Shown one piece after another: positions 7,371 through 12,632 of a stretch of 13,468 nucleotides of DNA. A program made the position numbers and the translations under genes. The notes beneath the pieces are model-generated. The model was not told where the DNA came from. It did no database searches and saw only the letters and a list, made by a program, of their open reading frames with translations. Source of the DNA: Bacteroidota bacterium (GTDB lineage Bacteria; Bacteroidota; Bacteroidia; Chitinophagales; Chitinophagaceae); contig JAFAFV010000198.1 in assembly GCA_023423285.1 (NCBI GenBank), forward strand, positions 1 through 13,468. Reading direction: 5' to 3'. Every line of letters begins with the position of its first letter. Within the stretch, counting starts at the first letter, position 1.

Positions 7371-7408
7371 TTGTAGCAAATGCATCGCTGCACGTGTTTT
7401 ATTTAAAA
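7371..7408 (+). promoter_or_regulatory. Candidate promoter echoing the sigma-gene promoter
   Basis: TTGTAGC (7371-7377) repeats the core of the inverted repeat at 5465/5520. CGTG plus TTTTATTTAAAA (7393-7408) repeats CGT plus TTTTATTTAAAA (to 5539) upstream of the sigma gene, but the two parts are further apart here. The shared 12-mer is A/T-rich, so chance is possible. If real, the sigma factor may drive the lipoprotein genes from a second promoter. Confidence 0.3.
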
Positions 7409-7436
7409 AGCCATTGATTAAAAAAACGATTAAAAC

Positions 7437-7937
7437 ATGAAGACAAGAAAATTTTTATCAGCATTATTAGCAGTGATGGCCTGCGTGGGCATTATTCTTA
7501 CCTCCTGCCAAAAAGATGGTAGTGCCGATGCACAGCCTTACAAAATGGAAACCAATCTTATGAAGGATAAAAAACTGTTTGCTGCAGTTTTAAAAGACCG
7601 AAGTGCAGCAAATGTTTTTGAGATCAAAGAGGTTGTGAGAAAAAATGAAATTCTGGAAGTGAAAGTAAAAGGGGGTGGTACTGCTGATTCTTTCCGGTTT
7701 GTATGGGATGGCCTGATCCAGGAATCTTACCCTATGGGCATCCGGCTGGTGATGCAATACGACAATGCCAATGATGATTTTGACGCAGCGAAAGAACTGA
7801 CAGTAGTGGTTAACCTGCAAAAGATTTTAGGCAGCCAGCACAAGGTGCAGGATTTTCATTTCAATGTGATCAACGGGTCAAAAATGCAAACCGTGGTATT
7901 GAACCCTGATGGAACCAAATCGAGTCAAAGCAAATAA
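7437..7937 (+). CDS. Lipoprotein of unknown function, paralogue 1 of a tandem pair
   Basis: A 166-residue protein with a lipoprotein signal (KFLSALLAVMACVGIILTSC, Cys24 lipidated). The mature domain is about 140 residues, mostly short predicted strands, with striking blocks LEVKVKGGGTADSF, WDG, SYP, VNLQKILG, FNVINGSK and PDGT. I recognise no named domain. It is about 55-60% identical by hand alignment to the next gene over the mature part, so the pair arose by tandem duplication. It lies 80 bp after the putative anti-sigma gene, in the same direction, and may be part of the same envelope-response unit. Confidence 0.8.
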   Translation: MKTRKFLSALLAVMACVGIILTSCQKDGSADAQPYKMETNLMKDKKLFAAVLKDRSAANVFEIKEVVRKNEILEVKVKGGGTADSFRFVWDGLIQESYPMGIRLVMQYDNANDDFDAAKELTVVVNLQKILGSQHKVQDFHFNVINGSKMQTVVLNPDGTKSSQSK

Positions 7938-7946
7938 TTTAAGACA

Positions 7947-7964
7947 ATATGGTAAATTCCATAT
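7947..7964. promoter_or_regulatory. Operator-like dyad between the two paralogous lipoprotein genes
   Basis: ATATGG (7947-7952), six bases TAAATT, then CCATAT (7959-7964); CCATATGG at 7959-7966 is itself palindromic. The 18-bp symmetric site lies in the 57-bp gap and has the size of a dimeric regulator site, or it may be a weak processing hairpin. No regulator can be assigned. Confidence 0.35.
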
Positions 7965-7994
7965 GGCCAAATAAAAAAATCAAAAAAGTTACGC

Positions 7995-8498
7995 ATGAAA
8001 ACAATACAACAAATACAATGCATTATGATGGTGATTGCTTTAACCATTATTTTCACTTCCTGCCAAAAAGAAAAACATGAACCTGAAAATGATCAGCCTT
8101 TGAGGCTGGAGGCTAATCTTGTAATGGATAAGAATTTATTTACAGCGTCAAACAGGGAAAGAAATGCAACAGATGCTTTTGAAATCATTGAGGTAAAAAG
8201 GCTAAACGATGTACTGGAAGTGAAAGTGAAGGGTGGCGGTACTGCCGAATCCTTTCAGTTCATCTGGGATGGCAGCATTTTGCTTTCTTACCCTGGCAGC
8301 ATTCAACTGCTTTTAAAATACGACAACTCAAAACAGGATTTTGATCCAACTAAAGAATTAGTGCTTTCAGTAAACCTGCAAAAAATACTGGGTACAAAAC
8401 ATAAGGCCGGCGATTTTTATTTTAACGTGATCAACGGATCAAAACTACAAACCGTAACGCTTGACCCGAACGGCACAAGCACTAAAAAAAATAAATAA
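7995..8498 (+). CDS. Lipoprotein of unknown function, paralogue 2 of a tandem pair
   Basis: A 167-residue protein with signal peptide and lipobox IIFTSC (Cys23), followed by QKEKHE. The mature domain shares the blocks LEVKVKGGGTAESF, WDG, SYP, KYDN, VNLQKILG, FNVINGSK and Q-T-V with the preceding gene; the lipoprotein signals themselves have diverged. The conserved GGGTA and NVINGSK blocks probably mark the functional surface. No domain family is recognised. It lies 57 bp after its paralogue and 12 bp before a small membrane-protein gene, so cotranscription is likely. Confidence 0.8.
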   Translation: MKTIQQIQCIMMVIALTIIFTSCQKEKHEPENDQPLRLEANLVMDKNLFTASNRERNATDAFEIIEVKRLNDVLEVKVKGGGTAESFQFIWDGSILLSYPGSIQLLLKYDNSKQDFDPTKELVLSVNLQKILGTKHKAGDFYFNVINGSKLQTVTLDPNGTSTKKNK

Positions 8499-8510
8499 CA
8501 GAACGCATAA

Positions 8511-8771
8511 ATGATTTATTGGTATCTTTTTTCAAATACCCTTTTTTCTTATCCTGATATATCTTATAAAGTGCCTGCCACTATCATGAATATAATGAGC
8601 GTGGCGGGCACTAATGCGCTGTTTGCAAAACCATACAGCGCTATGTTTCTATTAGGAATAGTGGCCATTGTAACCAATCGTGAAAACAAGACTGCTGTTA
8701 AATACATACTTGTATTTTTTCTACTGGTACTGGCATTGGAGTTTTTGTTTTCTATCCTTTTAGGCAGTTAA
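8511..8771 (+). CDS. Small membrane protein, hypothetical
   Basis: An 86-residue reading frame starting 12 bp after the second lipoprotein. The C-terminal half holds two hydrophobic segments, about residues 45-55 (MFLLGIVAIV) and 64-84 (YILVFFLLVLALEFLFSIL), separated by a polar NRENKTAVK turn. The N-terminal 35 residues are weaker and contain an 11-bp inverted repeat at DNA level; translation could instead begin at ATG 8586 or 8595 inside the loop. No family is recognised. Coding status is plausible because of the clean hairpin-like membrane topology, but it is not certain. Confidence 0.45.
   Translation: MIYWYLFSNTLFSYPDISYKVPATIMNIMSVAGTNALFAKPYSAMFLLGIVAIVTNRENKTAVKYILVFFLLVLALEFLFSILLGS
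8571..8611. repeat. 11-bp inverted repeat inside the start region of the small membrane-protein gene
   Basis: GTGCCTGCCAC (8571-8581) pairs with GTGGCGGGCAC (8601-8611), 11 bp with one G-U, around a 19-nt loop. The loop contains the two alternative ATG codons at 8586 and 8595. There is no T-run, so it is not an obvious terminator. It could fold in the mRNA and affect translation of the 8511 frame. Confidence 0.5.
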
Positions 8772-8840
8772 TTTATTGCCTTTAAGAAAGGAATAGGAGC
8801 GATGCGCATCAGAGTTTCGTCAGCAGAAAGATGTAATTGT

Positions 8841-9026
8841 ATGGAAGACTACAAAAGCCTGGTAAAAATAAATGCCGCGCCGGATAGAGTGTTTTAATGC
8901 GTTTACCCAACAAATTCCCTTATGGTGACAAAAATATTTGAAGGTTCTTCAACTAAAAAAACAGCGTGTTTTACCGTACGATTCGACGCTAATGTTCTTA
9001 AAACCATCGCTCTTATAGAAGTTGTT
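8841..9026 (+). pseudogene. Decayed, truncated SRPBCC/AHSA1-like domain gene
   Basis: From ATG 8841 the sequence reads MEDYKSLVKINAAPDRVF and hits TAA at 8895, inside a TTTT run. Dropping one T gives NAFTQQIPLWW, and adding back one G at the TGGTGACA site near 8927 returns to the first frame with TKIFEGSSTKK, FTVRF and LIEVV. Joined, this follows the order of Bacteroidota SRPBCC (START-like, AHSA1-type) proteins: a short first strand with an alanine-proline turn, V-F-x-A-hydrophobic, W-W, then F-x-G-S-S, F-T-V-R-F, and I-E-V-V before the expected PNKKVVW. About 62 codons of a family usually near 140 remain; homology stops at about 9026. Two opposite frameshifts and the missing second half make it a relic. 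The recognition is by eye. Confidence 0.6.
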
Positions 9027-9033
9027 CATATTA

Positions 9034-9067
9034 TTATGTTAAACATAAAAAAACTTATTTAACATAA
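9034..9067. promoter_or_regulatory. 10-bp dyad upstream of the methyltransferase gene
   Basis: TTATGTTAAA (9034-9043) and TTTAACATAA (9058-9067) are perfect reverse complements 14 nt apart. The left arm also starts a compact palindrome TTATGTT-A-AACATAA (9034-9048). So the unit AACATAA occurs twice, as expected for a repressor or activator with adjacent sites. It lies about 90 bp upstream of ATG 9156 and directly after the point where SRPBCC homology ends. The rest of 9068-9155 holds no gene; TTAGTTTG at 9138-9145 is one mismatch from a -7 box. Confidence 0.45.
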
Positions 9068-9155
9068 AATAAAGGGAGAACACGCTTACCTTAGCAGATG
9101 GTAACATGAGAGCCATTTAAACCCTCATCTGAATATTTTAGTTTGCAGAAAGTGC

Positions 9156-9797
9156 ATGGATAAGAAAGAAAATGTAGTTGCCTGTTATGATAAGGTGGCT
9201 AAAGTTTATTATGAAAAGTGTAAAGATGCGCTGGTACATAAGCGCCTGGACAGGATGTTATTACGTGAGTTTGCTCATGAAAACCGTATCAAAGGCCAGG
9301 TGCTTGACTTAGGATGTGGCCCCGGCCATACAACCCGTTTTTTACATACCATAGGTCTTACGAATATAAAAGGAATAGATATATCCGTCCAAATGATACA
9401 GATTGCCAGGCATCAAAACCCAGGTATTTCTTTTGAGCAGGGAGATATGTTAGCGCTTCAGTATGAAGACAGGAGCGTGGGTGCAGCCATTGCTTATTAT
9501 TCCATTGTTCATTTTAATTATAATGCGGCGCGGCAGGCTTTCCATGAGGTGTACAGGGTACTGGATTGCGGCGGAGATTTTTTACTTTCATTTCATATAG
9601 GTGATGATATCATCCACCTCGATCAATTTTTAAATGAAGAAGTAGACATTGATTTTTATCTGTTCAGAATAGAAAAGATAAGGGACCTGTTGTTAGAAGC
9701 CGGTTTTAAAGTGATTGATTTGATACGAAGATATCCCTATGCTTCAGAAATTAAAATAGAAAGAGCCTATATATGGGCGAGTGTTCCCGCTAAATAA
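9156..9797 (+). CDS. Class I SAM-dependent methyltransferase
   Basis: A 213-residue protein with the Rossmann-like methyltransferase core. Motif I is VLDLGCGPG (49-57), which binds the SAM methionine part; the acidic end of strand 2 is IKGIDIS (71-77, with D75 the likely ribose ligand); the motif around the adenine is FEQGDML (93-99); the strand-4 region is VGAAIAYYSIVHF (108-120); and then VYRVLDCGGDFLLSF (132-146). An N-terminal helical cap (YDKVAKVYYEKCKDAL) resembles small-molecule methyltransferases of the Methyltransf_11/25 type. The acceptor substrate is unknown. It stands alone, convergent with the nitrite-reductase operon, with 16 bp between the two stop codons. Confidence 0.85.
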   Translation: MDKKENVVACYDKVAKVYYEKCKDALVHKRLDRMLLREFAHENRIKGQVLDLGCGPGHTTRFLHTIGLTNIKGIDISVQMIQIARHQNPGISFEQGDMLALQYEDRSVGAAIAYYSIVHFNYNAARQAFHEVYRVLDCGGDFLLSFHIGDDIIHLDQFLNEEVDIDFYLFRIEKIRDLLLEAGFKVIDLIRRYPYASEIKIERAYIWASVPAK

Positions 9798-9813
9798 TAA
9801 AGAAGGCATACGC

Positions 9814-10404
9814 CTAAAGGAGTTGGCTATTTGCTGCAATAGTTTCGTTTACTTTGGCTGCTATTTTATCCGTTTCTATATTCGTGCCTTCTTCCTGGGT
9901 TTTTAATTGGCCATCAGGGCTGAAGACGCTGATAATATTAGAGTGTGAAAAATCTATCGGCGATATTTTTTTGTATTTCATGGCCAGCACATTTGCAAAC
10001 TCCTGTGTAGACTTTTCATCGCTCCTTAAAAATATCCAATGCCCGGCTTTCATATGATTCGTTTCTGAAAATAATTTCAGGCGTTCGGGCGTATCAGTTT
10101 CCGGATCAATAGAAACCAATACCAGAGAAGTTTTATCAAGATTGCGCGGTTTAATTTTTTGTTCAATTTTCTTCATGTTAGCTACCAGCATGGGGCAGGC
10201 CGTTTTGCAACTGGTATAAATCATTACCACTACAAGTGTTTTACCTCTTAGTTGTTGTAATTGCAGCGTGTCGCCGTTTTGATTTTGCCATGTACTTTGC
10301 AGATTAAAGATTGAATCTGATGGAAGTTCTTTGTTTTTATCTTTTTGGTGCGTACATGAAATAAAAAGCAAAAAGAAAACCTGAATTATAAAAGCTCTTT
10401 TCAT
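9814..10404 (-). CDS. SCO1/SenC-family copper-handling thioredoxin-fold lipoprotein
   Basis: A 196-residue protein with a lipoprotein signal (VFFLLFISC, Cys17). The thioredoxin-like fold carries the SCO metal site: CxxxC in YTSCKTACP (Cys66, Cys70) and the distal ligand His154 in DFSHSN. LVLVSIDPETDTPERL is the conserved SCO strand and helix. SCO proteins bind copper and deliver it to, or reduce cysteines of, copper enzymes, classically the CuA site of cytochrome oxidase. Here it is the last gene of the nirK operon, so copper delivery to the nitrite reductase is the simplest role (inference from context). Its ATG overlaps the TGA of the preceding gene (ATGA, 10401-10404), indicating translational coupling. 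Confidence 0.88.
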   Translation of the reverse strand: MKRAFIIQVFFLLFISCTHQKDKNKELPSDSIFNLQSTWQNQNGDTLQLQQLRGKTLVVVMIYTSCKTACPMLVANMKKIEQKIKPRNLDKTSLVLVSIDPETDTPERLKLFSETNHMKAGHWIFLRSDEKSTQEFANVLAMKYKKISPIDFSHSNIISVFSPDGQLKTQEEGTNIETDKIAAKVNETIAANSQLL

Positions 10405-11240
10405 TTTGTAATAATATTTGTGTCTTTCGCACAGCGAAACCCCAGGTTGCTAACCGTATAATTTGCTTTCAGGCTTGTTCGCAAGCCAAACCGCATAAAA
10501 GCCGCGTAGTTAAGAATATCAGTTGCATTTACTGCAGCGCCGGCGCAGAATAGATCTTTATCATCATAAGTTCCTTCTCTTGAGTCGCCGGTAGTTAAAA
10601 CCGCATTAAAGTCATCTGTCCACTCCCAAATCCTGTCAAACATGTTATAAACGCCCCATGCATTTGGCGGGCTGTTTTTAACCGGCTGCAGTTGTTTGTC
10701 TTTTTTTAAATAAAGGCTTATAATATAATCAGAATAGCTTTTTTTATCACGGGCATTATAATCCTTTTCATCAGCCATTGCAACAAATTCCCATTCATCC
10801 AAAGTAGGCAGGCGCTTTTTTACACTTTGCGCATACGCCTGTGCGGCAAACCATGATACAAAGCATACCGGTGCATCTGCATTTTGCTCTTCGGGAAATT
10901 GCAGGTCAGATGGCCAGTCCCTAAGGTAATTTGAATCGGCAAATACACGTTTTACATAAGACTTTTGCCACCGTGGGTTTGCTTTTACAAAAGCTAAGAA
11001 TTCTTCGTTAGTTACAGGGGTTTCATCTAAGAGGAAAGGGCGTACAACTACCTCTTTTTTATCTGAACCATAAAAAGGTAAATAACTGCCACCTGGTATA
11101 AATACCATTTTTGTATTTGTTTCAAGAGGTCTGAAACCAGCATCACGTATGGCTTTTATATTTTCACTGCTTTCTTTTTCTTTACAGGAAAACAACAACA
11201 GCAGTAAAACAACTACAGGTATTTTAAATATAACCGCCAT
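10401..11240 (-). CDS. FGE-sulfatase (SUMF1-like) fold lipoprotein without the catalytic cysteine pair
   Basis: A 279-residue protein with lipobox VVLLLLLFSC (Cys19). The domain has the formylglycine-generating-enzyme fold: MVFIPGGSYLPF (45-56), PFLLDETPVTNEEFLAFV (68-85), APVCFVSWFAAQAYA (123-137), KRLPTLDEWEFVA (142-154), NAWGVYNMFDRIWEWTDDF (193-211), and NLGFRC (265-270). In true FGE and its relatives the stretch before the final GFR carries two catalytic cysteines (CxxxxC); here only one cysteine, in FCAGAA (Cys232), precedes Cys270, so sulfatase activation is unlikely and a structural or chaperone role is more probable, as for the gliding protein GldK. It lies 28 bp after nirK and overlaps the SCO gene. 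Genes of this fold are known beside nirK in Bacteroidota, suggesting a nitrite-reductase assembly partner (inference). Confidence 0.85.
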   Translation of the reverse strand: MAVIFKIPVVVLLLLLFSCKEKESSENIKAIRDAGFRPLETNTKMVFIPGGSYLPFYGSDKKEVVVRPFLLDETPVTNEEFLAFVKANPRWQKSYVKRVFADSNYLRDWPSDLQFPEEQNADAPVCFVSWFAAQAYAQSVKKRLPTLDEWEFVAMADEKDYNARDKKSYSDYIISLYLKKDKQLQPVKNSPPNAWGVYNMFDRIWEWTDDFNAVLTTGDSREGTYDDKDLFCAGAAVNATDILNYAAFMRFGLRTSLKANYTVSNLGFRCAKDTNIITK

Positions 11241-11268
11241 CTGGGAGGCGAAATTTTTGGTGTTGTGT

Positions 11269-12300
11269 TTAGTTTATTTTTTTAAAAACCTTATCATTTT
11301 TTTCACCGGTTACGTGCAGCTTGCCGATGGCGCCTTTATTAAATGCCCGGGAAATGGAATGGTCAACTAATACGTACTCTCCAGGGGTTTCAACCGTAAA
11401 CTCAACAATAGCTGCTCCACCGGCCGGGATTAAAGTTGTTTGTACGTTATGGTTGACCAGGCTGCCACCTTCCACGTATACTTTATCAAATATTTCTCCA
11501 ATTACATGAAATGATGAAACAAGGTTAGGGCCGCCATTACCAATAAACAAGCGAACTGTTTCACCCACATTTGCCTGCAGCATATTTTTGCCCAGCAATG
11601 ACCCTTTTTTTCCGTTGAATAAAACATAATCAGGGTTTTCATCATTTCCTTTATCATTATCAAAAGCAAGAACGCCAGTATCACCCGCCTTTGTATAAAA
11701 TTCGCCCTGCATAATATAGTATTCTCTGTCAACCTTTGGCAGCCCGCCAGCGGGCTCTACTAAAATTAATCCGTACATGCCATTTGCAATATGCATAGGT
11801 ACCGGCGGCGCAGCGCAATGGTACACGTATAAGCCGGGGTTTAATGCTTTAAAATGAAAGGAAGCTTCTTTACCCGGAGAAACAAAAGTGGCCTCAGCGC
11901 CACCGCCTGGACCATTTACCGCGTGCAGGTCAATATTGTGCGGCAATACACTGTTTGCGGCGTTTTTTAAACGCAATTCTATTTCATCCCCTTCCCGTAC
12001 ACGTATAAAACTTCCGGGCACTACATTATTAAATGTCCAGAAAGTATATTTTATACTGTCGGCAATAATACCTTCGGTTTCGGTGGTCAGCAGTTCAACA
12101 ATAAGTTTTTTAGGGGGCCTGTCTCCAACCGGTTTGGGTACCAATGGCGCTGCGGTGATTTCTGCTTTTTCCGCTGTTCCGTCTACTGTAATTTCTGCAT
12201 TTTTTTTTGCCCGTCCTTCGTTAGAATCATTAGTGGTTTTGCATCCTGATAAGAACAGATAAATAAGAGTTGTGAGAAATAAAAGATTGTAAATTTTCAT
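11269..12300 (-). CDS. nirK: Copper-containing nitrite reductase, lipoprotein form
   Basis: A 343-residue protein with a lipoprotein signal (LTTLIYLFLSGC, Cys20), then an Ala/Glu/Lys-rich linker to about residue 60 and two cupredoxin domains. All copper ligands are visible. Type 1: His121 in LPHNIDLH, Cys162 in YHCAAP, His170 and Met175 in PMHIANGM. Type 2: His126, His161, and His314 in LVDHSIS. The catalytic pair is Asp124 and His265 (SSFHVIG). The enzyme reduces nitrite to nitric oxide, the committing step of denitrification. Cys-to-His spacing of the type 1 site is 8, one shorter than in Alcaligenes NirK, as in some other clades. The lipid anchor suggests it stays membrane-attached rather than free in the periplasm. 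It is first in a three-gene minus-strand operon with an FGE-like and a SCO protein. Confidence 0.95.
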   Translation of the reverse strand: MKIYNLLFLTTLIYLFLSGCKTTNDSNEGRAKKNAEITVDGTAEKAEITAAPLVPKPVGDRPPKKLIVELLTTETEGIIADSIKYTFWTFNNVVPGSFIRVREGDEIELRLKNAANSVLPHNIDLHAVNGPGGGAEATFVSPGKEASFHFKALNPGLYVYHCAAPPVPMHIANGMYGLILVEPAGGLPKVDREYYIMQGEFYTKAGDTGVLAFDNDKGNDENPDYVLFNGKKGSLLGKNMLQANVGETVRLFIGNGGPNLVSSFHVIGEIFDKVYVEGGSLVNHNVQTTLIPAGGAAIVEFTVETPGEYVLVDHSISRAFNKGAIGKLHVTGEKNDKVFKKIN

Positions 12301-12585
12301 GTGTGTATTTTTTGTTTTTAATGGTCACATGGAATTCGCCAAAATATTCATACTATGTTGGTGTGAAGCATTCTAATGGCTCATTTCATTTGTAATGTGT
12401 ACTGAGGGATTAATAATTTATGAACGATCTCGGCGCTGTTAAAAGGCCTGAGCGGCAAACCTATTTACTTTTAACGGGATTGCCAAAAAACCGGGCCATA
12501 ATTCGGATAAAATAGTCTGAATTTAATAGCATGCACTTTTATCGTATACAACATGACAGCCATTTGACCAGGGAAACGGTTCATT
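12301..12585. other. Gene-free region between nirK and the CRISPR array
   Basis: About 285 bases with no credible reading frame on either strand. The left part must contain the nirK promoter (minus strand), but there is no exact TAnnTTTG box; the closest is TATTTTG, one base short between TA and TTTG. I see no recognisable FNR, NsrR or CRP site. The inverted repeat at 12438-12475 is listed separately. The right end runs straight into the decayed first CRISPR repeat; no A/T-rich leader and no tracrRNA anti-repeat of convincing length is seen. Confidence 0.5.
12438..12475. repeat. Inverted repeat upstream of nirK
   Basis: GTTAAAAG (12438-12445) and CTTTTAAC (12468-12475) are perfect reverse complements 22 nt apart; one G-U and one more pair (C12436-G12477) extend the stem to 10 bp. 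It is about 140-175 bp upstream of the nirK ATG. It may be an operator for nitrite or oxygen control, or a hairpin bounding the CRISPR locus; neither can be decided from sequence. Confidence 0.35.
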
Positions 12586-12632
12586 CCTTAAATTTGCTTT
12601 CAGCTTTTGATTTAACTTAGGTCTTTGACAAC
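12586..12632 (+). repeat. Degenerate terminal CRISPR repeat
   Basis: The last 39 bases equal the consensus, but the first eight read CCTTAAAT instead of GTTGTGAA: six of these eight positions differ, including the terminal GTTG. Decay of this kind marks the old, non-acquiring end of an array, so the leader and the cas genes are probably to the right of the window. The missing GTTGT would weaken pairing with a tracrRNA, but nothing useful precedes this repeat as a spacer. Confidence 0.85.

Noticed and set aside
8801..8810. 10-bp palindrome GATGCGCATC in the gap after the small membrane-protein gene
   Set aside because: Short, isolated and without a T-run or partner site; expected by chance at this frequency.
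9804..9815. Short hairpin AGGC-ATAC-GCCT between the convergent methyltransferase and SCO genes
   Set aside because: Only four base pairs with no U-tract; too weak to call a terminator.
11888..12262. 124-codon open frame on the plus strand opposite nirK
   Set aside because: It is antisense to conserved copper-ligand coding sequence and its translation is low-complexity Ser/Pro/Ala; a shadow of nirK.
12355..12375. Weak resemblance of GTTGGTGTGAAGCATTC to the start of the CRISPR repeat (possible tracrRNA anti-repeat on the minus strand)
   Set aside because: Alignment needs a 3-base insertion and a 2-base deletion in about 16 bases, it overlaps the nirK promoter region, and no terminator hairpin set follows. 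Chance is the simpler explanation.
12613..12628. Repeat-embedded TAGGTCTTTG as a Bacteroidota -7 promoter box
   Set aside because: TA and TTTG are separated by four bases rather than two, and no TTTG lies about 20 bases upstream. Not strong enough to call as a promoter feature; only the repeat variant is noted.
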